The position numbers and the translations under genes are program-made. DNA of 64,000 nt from Pedobacter sp. UBA4863. Lineage in GTDB: Bacteria > Bacteroidota > Bacteroidia > Sphingobacteriales > Sphingobacteriaceae. The stretch covers positions 78,690 through 142,689 of the forward strand of contig NZ_DHDZ01000040.1 of assembly GCF_002399615.1 (NCBI RefSeq). Reading direction: 5' to 3'. The notes below the pieces were generated by a model that worked only from the letters and a program-made list of their open reading frames with translations, ran no database searches and was not told the origin of the DNA. Positions 24,269 to 32,483 of the stretch are shown one piece after another. Position 1 is the stretch's first letter, and every line of letters starts with the position of its first letter.

Positions 24269-24712
24269 GTGAATACGTTAAGTTACAAAACTGTCTCTGC
24301 GAATGCTAAAACCGTTAATAAGCAATGGGTTGTAGTAGATGCTGAAGGAGAGATTTTGGGGCGCTTGTCTTCTAAAATCGCTATGATTATTAGAGGAAAA
24401 AACAAGCCTGAGTACACCCCACACGTAGACTGCGGTGATAACGTAATTGTTATTAATGCAGACAAAATTAAGTTGACAGGTAGCAAAATGGTTGATAAAA
24501 CCTATGTACGCTATACTGGTTACCCAGGTGGTCAGCGTTTTATTTCTCCGAAAGAGTTATTGGAAAAACACCCACAACGTGTTGTAGAAAAAGCAGTACG
24601 TGGTATGTTGCCAAAAACTAAGTTAGGCAAAAAATTATACACTAATTTATTTGTGTATGCTGGTGCAGAGCATCCTCATGCGGCACAATCGCCTAAAACC
24701 ATTAAACTTTAA
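24269..24712 (+). CDS. rplM: 50S ribosomal protein L13
   Basis: The 147-residue protein matches L13: VVVDAEGEILGRLSSKIAMIIRGKNKPEYTPHVDCGDNVIVINADKI (in separate conserved blocks), YTGYPGG and AVRGMLPKTKLG, ending AGAEHPHAAQSP. The start is GTG at 24269. It is the first gene of the ribosomal operon and is followed after 16 bases by rpsI, the universal partner. Confidence 0.98.
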   Translation: MNTLSYKTVSANAKTVNKQWVVVDAEGEILGRLSSKIAMIIRGKNKPEYTPHVDCGDNVIVINADKIKLTGSKMVDKTYVRYTGYPGGQRFISPKELLEKHPQRVVEKAVRGMLPKTKLGKKLYTNLFVYAGAEHPHAAQSPKTIKL

Positions 24713-24728
24713 TTAAAAGAGAAAAGAA

Positions 24729-25115
24729 ATGTCAACAACAAATACTTCTGGTAGAAGAAAAACTGCAGTTGCTCGTATCTATTTAACAGATGGTAGCGGC
24801 GCAATTACCGTAAACGGTAAAGATTATAAAGAATATTTCCCAACCTTGCCTTTACAATATATTGTTAACCAAGCTTTTGAAGTTACAGAGCTTTTGGGTA
24901 AACATGATGTAAAAGTAAACGTAGCAGGTGGTGGTGTTAAAGGACAAGCTGAGGCTGTTCGTTTAGCAATTGCTAAAGCTATTGTTGAATTAGATGCTGA
25001 GAAAAAACCAGCTTTACGTGCAAAAGGGTTAATGACCCGTGATATGCGTATGGTTGAGCGTAAGAAACCAGGACGTGCGAAAGCTCGTAAGAGATTCCAA
25101 TTCAGTAAACGTTAA
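24729..25115 (+). CDS. rpsI: 30S ribosomal protein S9
   Basis: A 128-residue protein with GRRKTAVARIYL near the start, the GGGVKGQAEAVRLAIAKA block, and the basic C-terminal tail PGRAKARKRFQFSKR that reaches into the ribosomal P site. ATG start. Eighteen bases separate it from rpsB, with AAGGAGA before the rpsB ATG, one of the few purine-rich ribosome-binding sites seen here. Confidence 0.98.
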   Translation: MSTTNTSGRRKTAVARIYLTDGSGAITVNGKDYKEYFPTLPLQYIVNQAFEVTELLGKHDVKVNVAGGGVKGQAEAVRLAIAKAIVELDAEKKPALRAKGLMTRDMRMVERKKPGRAKARKRFQFSKR

Positions 25116-25133
25116 TCTTAAGGAGACAATACA

Positions 25134-25958
25134 ATGGCAAGAACAACATATCAAGACTTATTGGATGCAGGTGTACACTTTGGTCACCTTACCCGCAAAT
25201 GGAATCCAAAAATGGCTCCTTACATTTTCATGGAGCGTAATGGTATTCACATTATAGATTTAAATAAAACTTTAGCTAAAACTGAAGAGGCTGCTTCGGC
25301 GATTAAACAAATCGTTAAATCTGGTCGTAAGATCTTATTTGTAGCTACTAAAAAACAAGCTAAAGAAATTGTAGCAGAGCAAGCTAAAAAAGTAAACATG
25401 CCTTTCGTAACCGAGCGTTGGTTAGGTGGTATGCTAACTAACTTTGCTACTGTGCGCAAGTCAATCAAGAAGATGGCTAACATCGACAAGATGACTAAAG
25501 ACGGTACTTACGCTATTCTTTCTAAGAAAGAGCGTTTAATGATCCAACGTGAGCGTATTAAATTAGAGGCCCTTTTAGGTGGTATCGCTGATTTAAACCG
25601 TTTACCTGCGGCTATTTTCTTAATCGACGTGAAGAAAGAGCACATCGCAGTTGCTGAAGCTTTGAAATTAAACATTCCAACTTTTGCAATGGTTGATACA
25701 AACTCTGATCCTTCTAACATCGATTTCCCAATTCCGGCTAACGATGATGCTACAAAATCAATTTCATTGATTACCGACATCGTTGTGAAAGCAATTGAAG
25801 AAGGATTAGATGAGCGTAAGCGTGAGAAAGACGAAGAAGCGGAAAAAGAAGCTGTAGCTGTAAAAGCTGCTGCCGATGCTCCAGAAGCTCCTGCTAAAAA
25901 AGCAAAAAAAGAAGCTGTTGAAGCAGAAACTTCATCAGAAGATAATACAGAAGCTTAA
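25134..25958 (+). CDS. rpsB: 30S ribosomal protein S2
   Basis: Starts TYQDLLDAGVHFGHLTRKWNPKM, typical of S2, with KILFVATKKQAKEIV, ERWLGGMLTNF and the Asp-rich DTNSDPSNIDFPIPANDD. At 274 residues it is longer than E. coli S2 (241) because of an Ala/Glu/Lys-rich tail after about residue 225 (DEEAEKEAVAVKAAADA ... TSSEDNTEA), likely disordered. ATG preceded by AAGGAGACAAT. A palindromic repeat lies between it and tsf. Confidence 0.98.
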   Translation: MARTTYQDLLDAGVHFGHLTRKWNPKMAPYIFMERNGIHIIDLNKTLAKTEEAASAIKQIVKSGRKILFVATKKQAKEIVAEQAKKVNMPFVTERWLGGMLTNFATVRKSIKKMANIDKMTKDGTYAILSKKERLMIQRERIKLEALLGGIADLNRLPAAIFLIDVKKEHIAVAEALKLNIPTFAMVDTNSDPSNIDFPIPANDDATKSISLITDIVVKAIEEGLDERKREKDEEAEKEAVAVKAAADAPEAPAKKAKKEAVEAETSSEDNTEA

Positions 25959-26042
25959 ACCCCTAGCCTCTAAAGGGGAATTAAAGAATAAGATTTATAA
26001 CTTACCTGCAAGTCCCGACCAAACATCGGGATTTGGGGGTTA
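25959..26042. repeat. Bipartite palindromic intergenic repeat, family A, copy 3, inside the rpsB-tsf operon
   Basis: The left half AACCCCTAGCC-TCTAAAGGGGA and the right half AAGTCCCGA-CCAAACATCGGGA-TTTGGGGGTT share the outer inverted ends of the family, but the right inner hairpin has changed to CCCGA/TCGGG. It fills most of the 99 bases between rpsB and tsf. Confidence 0.65.
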
Positions 26043-26057
26043 AAAACTTACTTAAGA

Positions 26058-26897
26058 ATGTCTACAGTACAAATTTCTGCGGCAGATGTAAATAAATTAC
26101 GTCAACAAACTGGTGCCGGCATGATGGATTGCAAAAAAGCATTGACAGAATCAAATGGTGATTTCGATGCAGCAGTTGATTATTTACGTAAAAAAGGTGC
26201 TAAAGTTGCCGCTTCTCGTCAAGATAGAGATAGCAACGAAGGTGTAGTAATTGCTAAAGCAACAGCTGATGGTAAACGTGGTGTTATCATTGAGTTAAAC
26301 TGCGAAACAGATTTCGTAGCTAAAAATGCTGATTTTGTGGCTCTAGGCCAAAAATTTGCTGATTTAGCTGTAGAGAACAACCCTGCTTCTTTAGCTGATT
26401 TATTAGCCTTAGAATTAGATGGTCAGAAAGTAGAAGAGGTTATTGTTGATAACACTGGTAAAATTGGTGAGAAAATAGGCATCTCTAAATATGAAGTAGT
26501 AACTGGTGAAAAAGTTGTTGCATACATTCACGGTAACTACCGTTTAGGTGTATTGGTAGCTTTAAACCAAGATACTGCTGGTGTTGAAGAAGCGGGTAAA
26601 GACGTAGCGATGCAAATTGCTGCAATGAGCCCAGTTGCTTTAGATAAAGGTGACGTTGATGCAACTACCATTGAGCGTGAGTTAGAAATTGCTAAAGAGC
26701 AAATCAGAGCAGAAGGTAAACCAGAAGAAATGGTGGAGAAAATTGCTGCTGGTAAATTGAACAAGTTCTACAAAGACAATACTTTATTAAACCAAGAGTT
26801 TGTTAAAGATGGTTCGGTAGATGTTCGTAAATTCTTAGACAACACTGCTAAAGGATTAACAGTAACAGCTTTCAAGCGTGTACAATTAGGTGCTTAA
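26058..26897 (+). CDS. tsf: Translation elongation factor Ts
   Basis: Guanine-nucleotide exchange factor for EF-Tu. The 279-residue protein has the N-terminal UBA-like domain (VNKLRQQTGAGMMDCKKALTESNGDFDAAVDYLRKKG as family blocks), the core signature ELNCETDFVAKN, and the C-terminal KFYKDNTLLNQEFVKD block. ATG start. It is last in the ribosomal operon and is followed by a strong terminator at 26919. Confidence 0.98.
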   Translation: MSTVQISAADVNKLRQQTGAGMMDCKKALTESNGDFDAAVDYLRKKGAKVAASRQDRDSNEGVVIAKATADGKRGVIIELNCETDFVAKNADFVALGQKFADLAVENNPASLADLLALELDGQKVEEVIVDNTGKIGEKIGISKYEVVTGEKVVAYIHGNYRLGVLVALNQDTAGVEEAGKDVAMQIAAMSPVALDKGDVDATTIERELEIAKEQIRAEGKPEEMVEKIAAGKLNKFYKDNTLLNQEFVKDGSVDVRKFLDNTAKGLTVTAFKRVQLGA

Positions 26898-26918
26898 TTT
26901 TTAAGCTCATCTATATAG

Positions 26919-26949
26919 AAAAGTCTCGGCAGTTTGTCGAGACTTTTTT
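26919..26949 (+). terminator. Intrinsic terminator after tsf
   Basis: AAAAGTCTCG (26919-26928) pairs exactly with CGAGACTTTT (26938-26947), followed by TT-GTTTTT. It separates tsf from nagA. Confidence 0.9.
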
Positions 26950-26986
26950 GTTTTTACTACTTCTATTAATTTTGGTAAACTTGTAG

Positions 26987-28102
26987 ATGCAATTGCTACA
27001 AAACCAAAATATTTTTCTCCCAACAGGATTACAAACTCAAAAAGATATTTCATTCGAAAATGGCTTGATAAAGGAAATCAAACCAAATGTCAATCATTCG
27101 GAAACACAAAATACTTACGTACTTCCTGGCTTTATAGATTTGCAGATTTACGGAGCAGCAGGCAAATTGTTCTCTGCCGAGCCAAGTACAGAAAGTATCA
27201 GAATTATTGAAGATCAGCTTTTACAGGAAGGAACTACCAGCTTTCTAATCTGTTTAGCGACCAACACTCCACAAGTATTCAATCAGTGTATCTCCGTAAT
27301 TAAGGAATATCGCAATAATGCTAGAAATTGCTTAGGCCTACATTTAGAAGGCCCTTTTATCAATCCCGAAAAAAGAGGAGCACATGTAAAAGGGTACATT
27401 CGCAAAGCAAGCTTAGATGAAATTAAAGCCTTGCTAGATTTTGCCGATGGTACCATAAAAATGATGACAATTGCCCCAGAACTGCAAGACGACCATGTAA
27501 TTCAGTATTTGCTAGATAGCGGGGTGGTAGTTTCTTTAGGGCACAGTAGTGCAACTTTTGAGCAGGCTACTAAAGCCTATAATAAGGGCATGCAAACCAC
27601 TACACATTTGTTTAATGCGATGTCGGCTTTACAGCATCGTGCACCCGGTATTCCAACGGCGGTGTTTAATCATCAAACCGCCATGGCCAGTATCATTGCC
27701 GATGGCTTGCACGTGGACTTTGAAGTGGTAAAAATGGCTGCAAAAGTAATGAAAGAGCGGTTGTTTATCATTACAGATGCTGTAACCGAATGTAACTCCG
27801 GCCCCTATCAGCACCATGCGGTAGAGGGTAAGTTTGTAATGCCAGACGGCACCTTGTCAGGTTCTGCGATGACCATGTTGCAATCCATTAAAAACTGCGT
27901 AAATCATTGCAATATCTCATTATCAGATGCGATTAACATGGCTACTTATTATCCAGCAAAGCTGATTAAAAAAGAAAACGAAATAGGTAGTTTGGCTGTT
28001 AATGCTGAAGCAAATTTTGTGGTATTGAATGAAGAAATGGATATAGCACAGGTATTTTACAAAGGCAAGCAAATTAAACGAAATAAAGAAGCATCAATTT
28101 AA
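26987..28102 (+). CDS. nagA: N-acetylglucosamine-6-phosphate deacetylase
   Basis: It removes the acetyl group from GlcNAc-6-phosphate in amino-sugar and murein recycling. The 371-residue amidohydrolase-fold protein has LPGFIDLQIYGAAG (with the usual second His replaced, DLQIYG), the metal ligand Glu in LHLEGPFINPEKRGAH, His in LGHSSAT and THLFNAMSA, and the catalytic Asp in ITDAV. ATG start. A TAATTTTG element at 26967-26974 ends 12 bases upstream. It lies between tsf and pyrH, genes that are usually neighbours. Confidence 0.93.
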   Translation: MQLLQNQNIFLPTGLQTQKDISFENGLIKEIKPNVNHSETQNTYVLPGFIDLQIYGAAGKLFSAEPSTESIRIIEDQLLQEGTTSFLICLATNTPQVFNQCISVIKEYRNNARNCLGLHLEGPFINPEKRGAHVKGYIRKASLDEIKALLDFADGTIKMMTIAPELQDDHVIQYLLDSGVVVSLGHSSATFEQATKAYNKGMQTTTHLFNAMSALQHRAPGIPTAVFNHQTAMASIIADGLHVDFEVVKMAAKVMKERLFIITDAVTECNSGPYQHHAVEGKFVMPDGTLSGSAMTMLQSIKNCVNHCNISLSDAINMATYYPAKLIKKENEIGSLAVNAEANFVVLNEEMDIAQVFYKGKQIKRNKEASI

Positions 28103-28134
28103 AAAAACTTGATAATTTTGTCTTTTATGAAACC

Positions 28135-28173
28135 ATTATGATTATCCTATTTCATTATCATACAAATCATAAT
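28135..28173. promoter_or_regulatory. Inverted repeat in the pyrH leader
   Basis: ATTATGATT (28135-28143) and AATCATAAT (28165-28173) are exact inverted copies 21 bases apart, upstream of pyrH. A TAATTTTG element at 28113-28120 lies just before, so this may be an operator or leader structure for pyrH-frr. Confidence 0.4.
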
Positions 28174-28206
28174 AGCTTCATCACCGGTTAAGACATAAAC
28201 ATATAG

Positions 28207-28914
28207 ATGAAATACAAACGGATCCTCCTTAAACTGAGCGGCGAATCGCTGATGGGCGATAAGCAATATGGCATTGATAACGAAAGAGTTAAGCAGTATG
28301 CAGAAGACATTAAAGCCGTTCATGATGAAGGTTTAGAAATTGCAATTGTAATAGGTGGAGGAAACATCTTTAGAGGTTTAAGTGCCGAAAAATCTGGGAT
28401 GGACAGGGCGCAAGCCGATTATATGGGCATGTTAGCTACCGTAATTAACAGCATGGCCCTACAAGATGCCTTAGAGAAAGTGGGTTTAAAAACACGTTTA
28501 CTTTCTGCTATTAAAATGGAGCAAATTTGCGAACCCTTTGTGAGAAGAAGGGCCGTGCGTCACCTAGAAAAAGGACGTATCGTTATTTTTGGTGCCGGAA
28601 CTGGAAATCCATATTTTACTACCGATTCTGCGGCAGCGCTAAGGGCTATCGAGATTAATGCAGATGTAGTGCTAAAAGGAACCCGTGTAGATGGTATTTA
28701 CACTGCCGATCCAGAGAAAGACAAAAATGCTACAAAATATCAAACACTTTCTTTTAAGGAAGTTTATGATAAAGAGCTTAATGTAATGGATATGACAGCT
28801 TTTACCCTATGTGAAGAAAACAATTTACCTATTATTGTTTTTGACATGAATAAAGCTGGAAATTTCATGAAAATAGCAAAAGGAGAAGAAATTGGCACCT
28901 TGGTAAAAGGTTAA
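28207..28914 (+). CDS. pyrH: Uridylate kinase (UMP kinase)
   Basis: It phosphorylates UMP to UDP in pyrimidine nucleotide synthesis. The 235-residue protein has the amino-acid-kinase fold blocks RILLKLSGESLMG, VIGGGNIFRG, DYMGMLATVINSMAL, TGNPYFTTDSAAALRA and LKGTRVDGIYTADP. Length is typical. ATG start. frr follows after 47 bases. Confidence 0.97.
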   Translation: MKYKRILLKLSGESLMGDKQYGIDNERVKQYAEDIKAVHDEGLEIAIVIGGGNIFRGLSAEKSGMDRAQADYMGMLATVINSMALQDALEKVGLKTRLLSAIKMEQICEPFVRRRAVRHLEKGRIVIFGAGTGNPYFTTDSAAALRAIEINADVVLKGTRVDGIYTADPEKDKNATKYQTLSFKEVYDKELNVMDMTAFTLCEENNLPIIVFDMNKAGNFMKIAKGEEIGTLVKG

Positions 28915-28961
28915 TCTCCGAGCAATTATTTTATATTTTTTGACTAAAATCATACGTAAAG

Positions 28962-29525
28962 ATGAATGACCTCATAAAAAAACAGTTAACAGATGCACAA
29001 GCAATGATGGACAAAGCCATTGCCCATTGCGAAGTTGAGCTGACTAAGATTAGAGCTGGAAAAGCATCAGCAGGAATGTTAGATGGCATTATGGTAGATT
29101 ATTATGGCAGTGCAACGCCTTTATCGCAAGTGGCGGCTATTAATACGCCAGATGCCCGTACCTTAATTGTTCAGCCTTGGGAAAAAAGCATGCTAATTCC
29201 TATCGAAAGAGCCATTATGGAAGCTAATATAGGCATTAACCCTCAAAATGACGGCTCTATTATTCGTTTGGTAGTACCACCACTAACAGAAGAGCGTAGA
29301 AAAGAGTTGGTTAAAAAAGTGAAAGAAGAGGCCGAAAGAGGCCGTATCACTGTTCGCAACATCCGTAAAGATGCCAACGAAAAAATTAAGAAACTAAAAG
29401 CAGAGAGTGTATCGGATGATGAGATTAAAACAGGAGAAGCTGAGGTTCAAAAAATTACCGATGCGTATATTGTAAAAGTTGACAAACACGCCGAACTAAA
29501 AGAGAAAGATGTGATGACGGTTTAA
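28962..29525 (+). CDS. frr: Ribosome recycling factor
   Basis: A 187-residue protein that, with EF-G, splits ribosomes after termination. It has the L-shaped two-domain family blocks LTKIRAGKASAGMLDGIMVDYYG, ADARTL-like PDARTLIVQPWE, NIGINPQNDGSIIRL, LTEERRKELVKKVKEEAERGRITVRNIRKDANEKIKKLK. ATG start. A terminator hairpin follows its stop codon within 22 bases. Confidence 0.97.
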   Translation: MNDLIKKQLTDAQAMMDKAIAHCEVELTKIRAGKASAGMLDGIMVDYYGSATPLSQVAAINTPDARTLIVQPWEKSMLIPIERAIMEANIGINPQNDGSIIRLVVPPLTEERRKELVKKVKEEAERGRITVRNIRKDANEKIKKLKAESVSDDEIKTGEAEVQKITDAYIVKVDKHAELKEKDVMTV

Positions 29526-29546
29526 ACTATCGTTAAATTGTAATAT

Positions 29547-29589
29547 AAAGGGGAACATAGCTCAGCTACATTCCCTTTTTTTATTTTTG
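29547..29589 (+). terminator. Terminator of frr running into the -7 element of the ABC transporter gene
   Basis: AAAGGGGAA (29547-29555) pairs with TTCCCTTT (29571-29578) with one bulged G, followed by TTTTT. The run leads directly into TATTTTTG (29582-29589), a -7 consensus match 20 bases before the transporter ATG. Confidence 0.6.
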
Positions 29590-29609
29590 CATCCCAACAC
29601 AAAACAATA

Positions 29610-31349
29610 ATGAAATTATTAATAGAGTATTTAAAAGCTCATAAATGGGTGGTAGCACTTGCCTTATTTTTGGCGGCGGTAAATATTGGTTTCTCTTTAA
29701 TGGATCCATATTTTACCGGTCAAATTGTAGATCGCTTTATCGAAAGAAAAGACATTCTTGACCGCTCTGAATACATTTGGGGCGTGCTAGGCTTAGTAGG
29801 CTTGGCCATTGGAGCAGCTATGGTTTCGCGTATTGCTAAAAACTTTCAAGATTACTTTACCAATATTATTGTGCAAAAAGTTGGCGCAAAAATGTATGCC
29901 GATGGTTTAAGACATTCTTTAGAGCTGCCCTATCAAGTATTTGAAGACCAGCGCAGCGGAGAAACTTTGGGTGTTTTGCAAAAGGTTAGGGTAGATTGCG
30001 AGAAGTTCATCACTTCATTCATCAGCATTCTATTTGTAAGCCTAATTGGGATGATTTTCGTAATTGTTTATTCTCTTTCTGTAAGTTACAAAGTAACCTT
30101 GGTGTACCTTGCATCTATTCCGGTTATTGCATTCATCAGTTGGTTTTTAAGTAGAAAAATTAAAACGATACAAAAAAAGATTGTTGCAGAAACTACGGCT
30201 TTGGCAGGTTCTACCACCGAATCGTTAAGGAACATAGAGTTGGTAAAAAGCTTAGGCTTGGCCAATCAGGAAATAGAAAGATTAAACAAAACCACCTACA
30301 AAATATTAGGTTTAGAACTTCGGAAAGTAAAATATGTACGCAGTATGAGCTTTGTGCAAGGTACTACTGTAAACTTTGTAAGAAGTGTAATGATTGTGGT
30401 ACTGTTAGTTTTAATTTTCGATAATACCATTTCGCCTGGACAGTACTTTTCTTTCTTGTTTTACTCTTTCTTTCTATTTGGGCCATTACAGGAGCTCGGT
30501 AATGTAATTTTAACGTGGCGAGAAGCAGAAGTGTCGTTGGGAAAATTTAAAGACATTTTAAGTACTCCTATTGATAAGAAACCAGATAATCCAAAACCAC
30601 TAAGTAAAATAGAGCAATTAACGTTTAGTAACATTAGCTTTAAACACCTTACTGGCAAAACCAATGCCTTAAACCATATTAATTTTAGTATAAATAAGGG
30701 AGAAACCGTTGCCTTTGTTGGGCCGTCTGGCTCTGGCAAAACCACCTTAGTGAAACTATTGGTGGGCCTTTATCAACCGGTAGAGGGAAACGTGCTTTAC
30801 AACAATATTTCGGGCAAGGAAATTAATCTTGATGAACTGAGAGAAAAAATTGGGTTTGTAACGCAAGACACGCAGCTATTTTCTGGCACTATTAGAGAAA
30901 ACTTACTGTTTGTAAAACCGAACGCTACCGACGAAGAATGTTTGAAAGTCTTACGTCAGGCGGCGTGCCATACACTATTGGCAAGGGCAGAAAAAGGTTT
31001 AGATAGCGTAATTGGTGAAGGTGGCGTTAAGGTTTCTGGCGGAGAAAAACAGCGTTTGTCTATTGCTAGAGCGTTGTTACGTAATCCAGATATTTTGGTA
31101 TTCGATGAAGCTACTTCTTCGTTAGATTCTATTACCGAAGAAGAAATTACGGCAACTATTAAAGACGTTTCTAAACTAAGCGAGCAGATTACGATTTTAA
31201 TAGCACATCGTTTATCAACCATTCGCCATGCAGATAAAATTTATGTGTTAGAGAAAGGCCACATCATAGAACAAGGCAAGCACGAAGATTTAGTGGAAGA
31301 AAAAGGCTTGTACTACGCCATGTGGCGGCAGCAGGTTGGGGAGAGATAA
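29610..31349 (+). CDS. ABC transporter, fused permease and ATP-binding protein
   Basis: A 579-residue half transporter of the exporter (MsbA-like) type. Residues 1-~310 hold six membrane helices; the nucleotide-binding domain from ~335 has Walker A GPSGSGKTT, the Q-loop GFVTQDTQLF, the signature VSGGEKQR, Walker B ILVFDEATSSLD and the H-loop IAHRLST. It likely works as a homodimer exporting a lipid or drug. Substrate unknown. ATG start; it has its own -7 element after the frr terminator. Confidence 0.9.
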   Translation: MKLLIEYLKAHKWVVALALFLAAVNIGFSLMDPYFTGQIVDRFIERKDILDRSEYIWGVLGLVGLAIGAAMVSRIAKNFQDYFTNIIVQKVGAKMYADGLRHSLELPYQVFEDQRSGETLGVLQKVRVDCEKFITSFISILFVSLIGMIFVIVYSLSVSYKVTLVYLASIPVIAFISWFLSRKIKTIQKKIVAETTALAGSTTESLRNIELVKSLGLANQEIERLNKTTYKILGLELRKVKYVRSMSFVQGTTVNFVRSVMIVVLLVLIFDNTISPGQYFSFLFYSFFLFGPLQELGNVILTWREAEVSLGKFKDILSTPIDKKPDNPKPLSKIEQLTFSNISFKHLTGKTNALNHINFSINKGETVAFVGPSGSGKTTLVKLLVGLYQPVEGNVLYNNISGKEINLDELREKIGFVTQDTQLFSGTIRENLLFVKPNATDEECLKVLRQAACHTLLARAEKGLDSVIGEGGVKVSGGEKQRLSIARALLRNPDILVFDEATSSLDSITEEEITATIKDVSKLSEQITILIAHRLSTIRHADKIYVLEKGHIIEQGKHEDLVEEKGLYYAMWRQQVGER

Positions 31350-31597
31350 TGCAGAATTTTGGGTGTCAATTCATGCTTAGAAGATCTTGTAATAAATTCA
31401 GCGCCTGCTCCGAGTAGCAGAGGCGATGTTGTATAGGTGTTTCGTCATGCTAACCTCGAAATAGCTGCAAAGCAAATTTATTTTACTGCGTAGCTTTACG
31501 CTACCGATAAATGGGCACAGGTTTCGCTACAGGTCAGTATCAGCTTTTAAGCTAGTATTAATAGTTTCAAATTGATTTGTGTATGCAAAAATAACGT
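31350..31597. other. Intergenic region with small hairpins
   Basis: No gene is seen. It holds CGCCT ... AGGCG (about 31403-31425) and GTAGC/GCTAC (about 31490-31504) stems and a fragment CGTCATGCTAACCTCGAAAT reminiscent of a decayed family B core. It separates the ABC gene from the converging rml genes. Confidence 0.35.
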
Positions 31598-32458
31598 TTA
31601 CTTTACAATCTTCAACAAATACTCGCCATAACCACTTTTTACTAAAGGCTTGGCTATTTCTCTCAATTGATCTGCGGTAATGTAACCCATTCTATAAGCG
31701 ATTTCTTCTATACAACCAATCTTTAAGCCTTGTCTTTCTTCAATAATTTGAACAAATTGGCCCGCCTGCATTAACGAAGCAAAAGTGCCGGTGTCTAACC
31801 AAGCCGTACCACGGCTTAAAACTCCTACTTTCAATCTTCCGCTTTCTAGGTAAACCTTATTTATATCGGTAATTTCATACTCGCCGCGAGGAGAAGGCTT
31901 AATGCTTTTTGCTATCTCAACCACATCGTTATCGTAAAAATACAAACCCGGTACAGCATAGTCAGATTTAGGCTGGACTGGCTTCTCTTCAATAGAAATG
32001 ACTTTATTGTTATTGTCGAACTCTACAACGCCATATCGCTCTGGATCTGATACTTGGTAGGCAAAAACTACTCCGCCCTCTGGATTGGCGCTATTTTGCA
32101 GTAATTTAGCCATGCCATCGCCATGAAAGATATTATCTCCAAGCACTAAGGCCACTTTATCTTTACCTATAAAATCTTCGCCTATTACGAAAGCTTGTGC
32201 TAAACCATTTGGCTCTGCCTGTACCGCATAACTAAACTTACAACCTAAGGTGCTTCCGTCACCCAATAACTTTTCGAAATTTGGCAAATCGTGTGGCGTA
32301 GAAATAATTAAGATTTCATTTATCCCGGCCAACATTAATGTTGATAAAGGGTAATAAATCATGGGTTTATCGTAAACCGGCATCATTTGTTTGCTGGTAG
32401 CCAAAGTTAATGGGTGCAACCTGGTTCCGCTTCCGCCTGCTAAAATTATTCCTTTCAT
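31598..32458 (-). CDS. rmlA: Glucose-1-phosphate thymidylyltransferase
   Basis: First enzyme of dTDP-L-rhamnose synthesis: glucose-1-phosphate plus dTTP to dTDP-glucose. The ATG at 32458 gives 286 residues starting MKGIILAGGSGTRLHPLT, the family N-terminus with the nucleotide-binding GGSGTRL; further blocks are DKPMIYYPLSTLMLAGI, LGDNIFHGDG, EEKPVQPKSDYAVPGLYFYD and GRGTAWLDTGTF (as SRGTAWLDTG). The frame extends 18 codons upstream over the end of rmlD with Asn/Thr/Gln-rich filler. Last of rmlB-rmlD-rmlA. Confidence 0.96.
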   Translation of the reverse strand: MKGIILAGGSGTRLHPLTLATSKQMMPVYDKPMIYYPLSTLMLAGINEILIISTPHDLPNFEKLLGDGSTLGCKFSYAVQAEPNGLAQAFVIGEDFIGKDKVALVLGDNIFHGDGMAKLLQNSANPEGGVVFAYQVSDPERYGVVEFDNNNKVISIEEKPVQPKSDYAVPGLYFYDNDVVEIAKSIKPSPRGEYEITDINKVYLESGRLKVGVLSRGTAWLDTGTFASLMQAGQFVQIIEERQGLKIGCIEEIAYRMGYITADQLREIAKPLVKSGYGEYLLKIVK

Positions 32459-32483
32459 ATAGATTTGAGTTTTCGTGGTTTGG

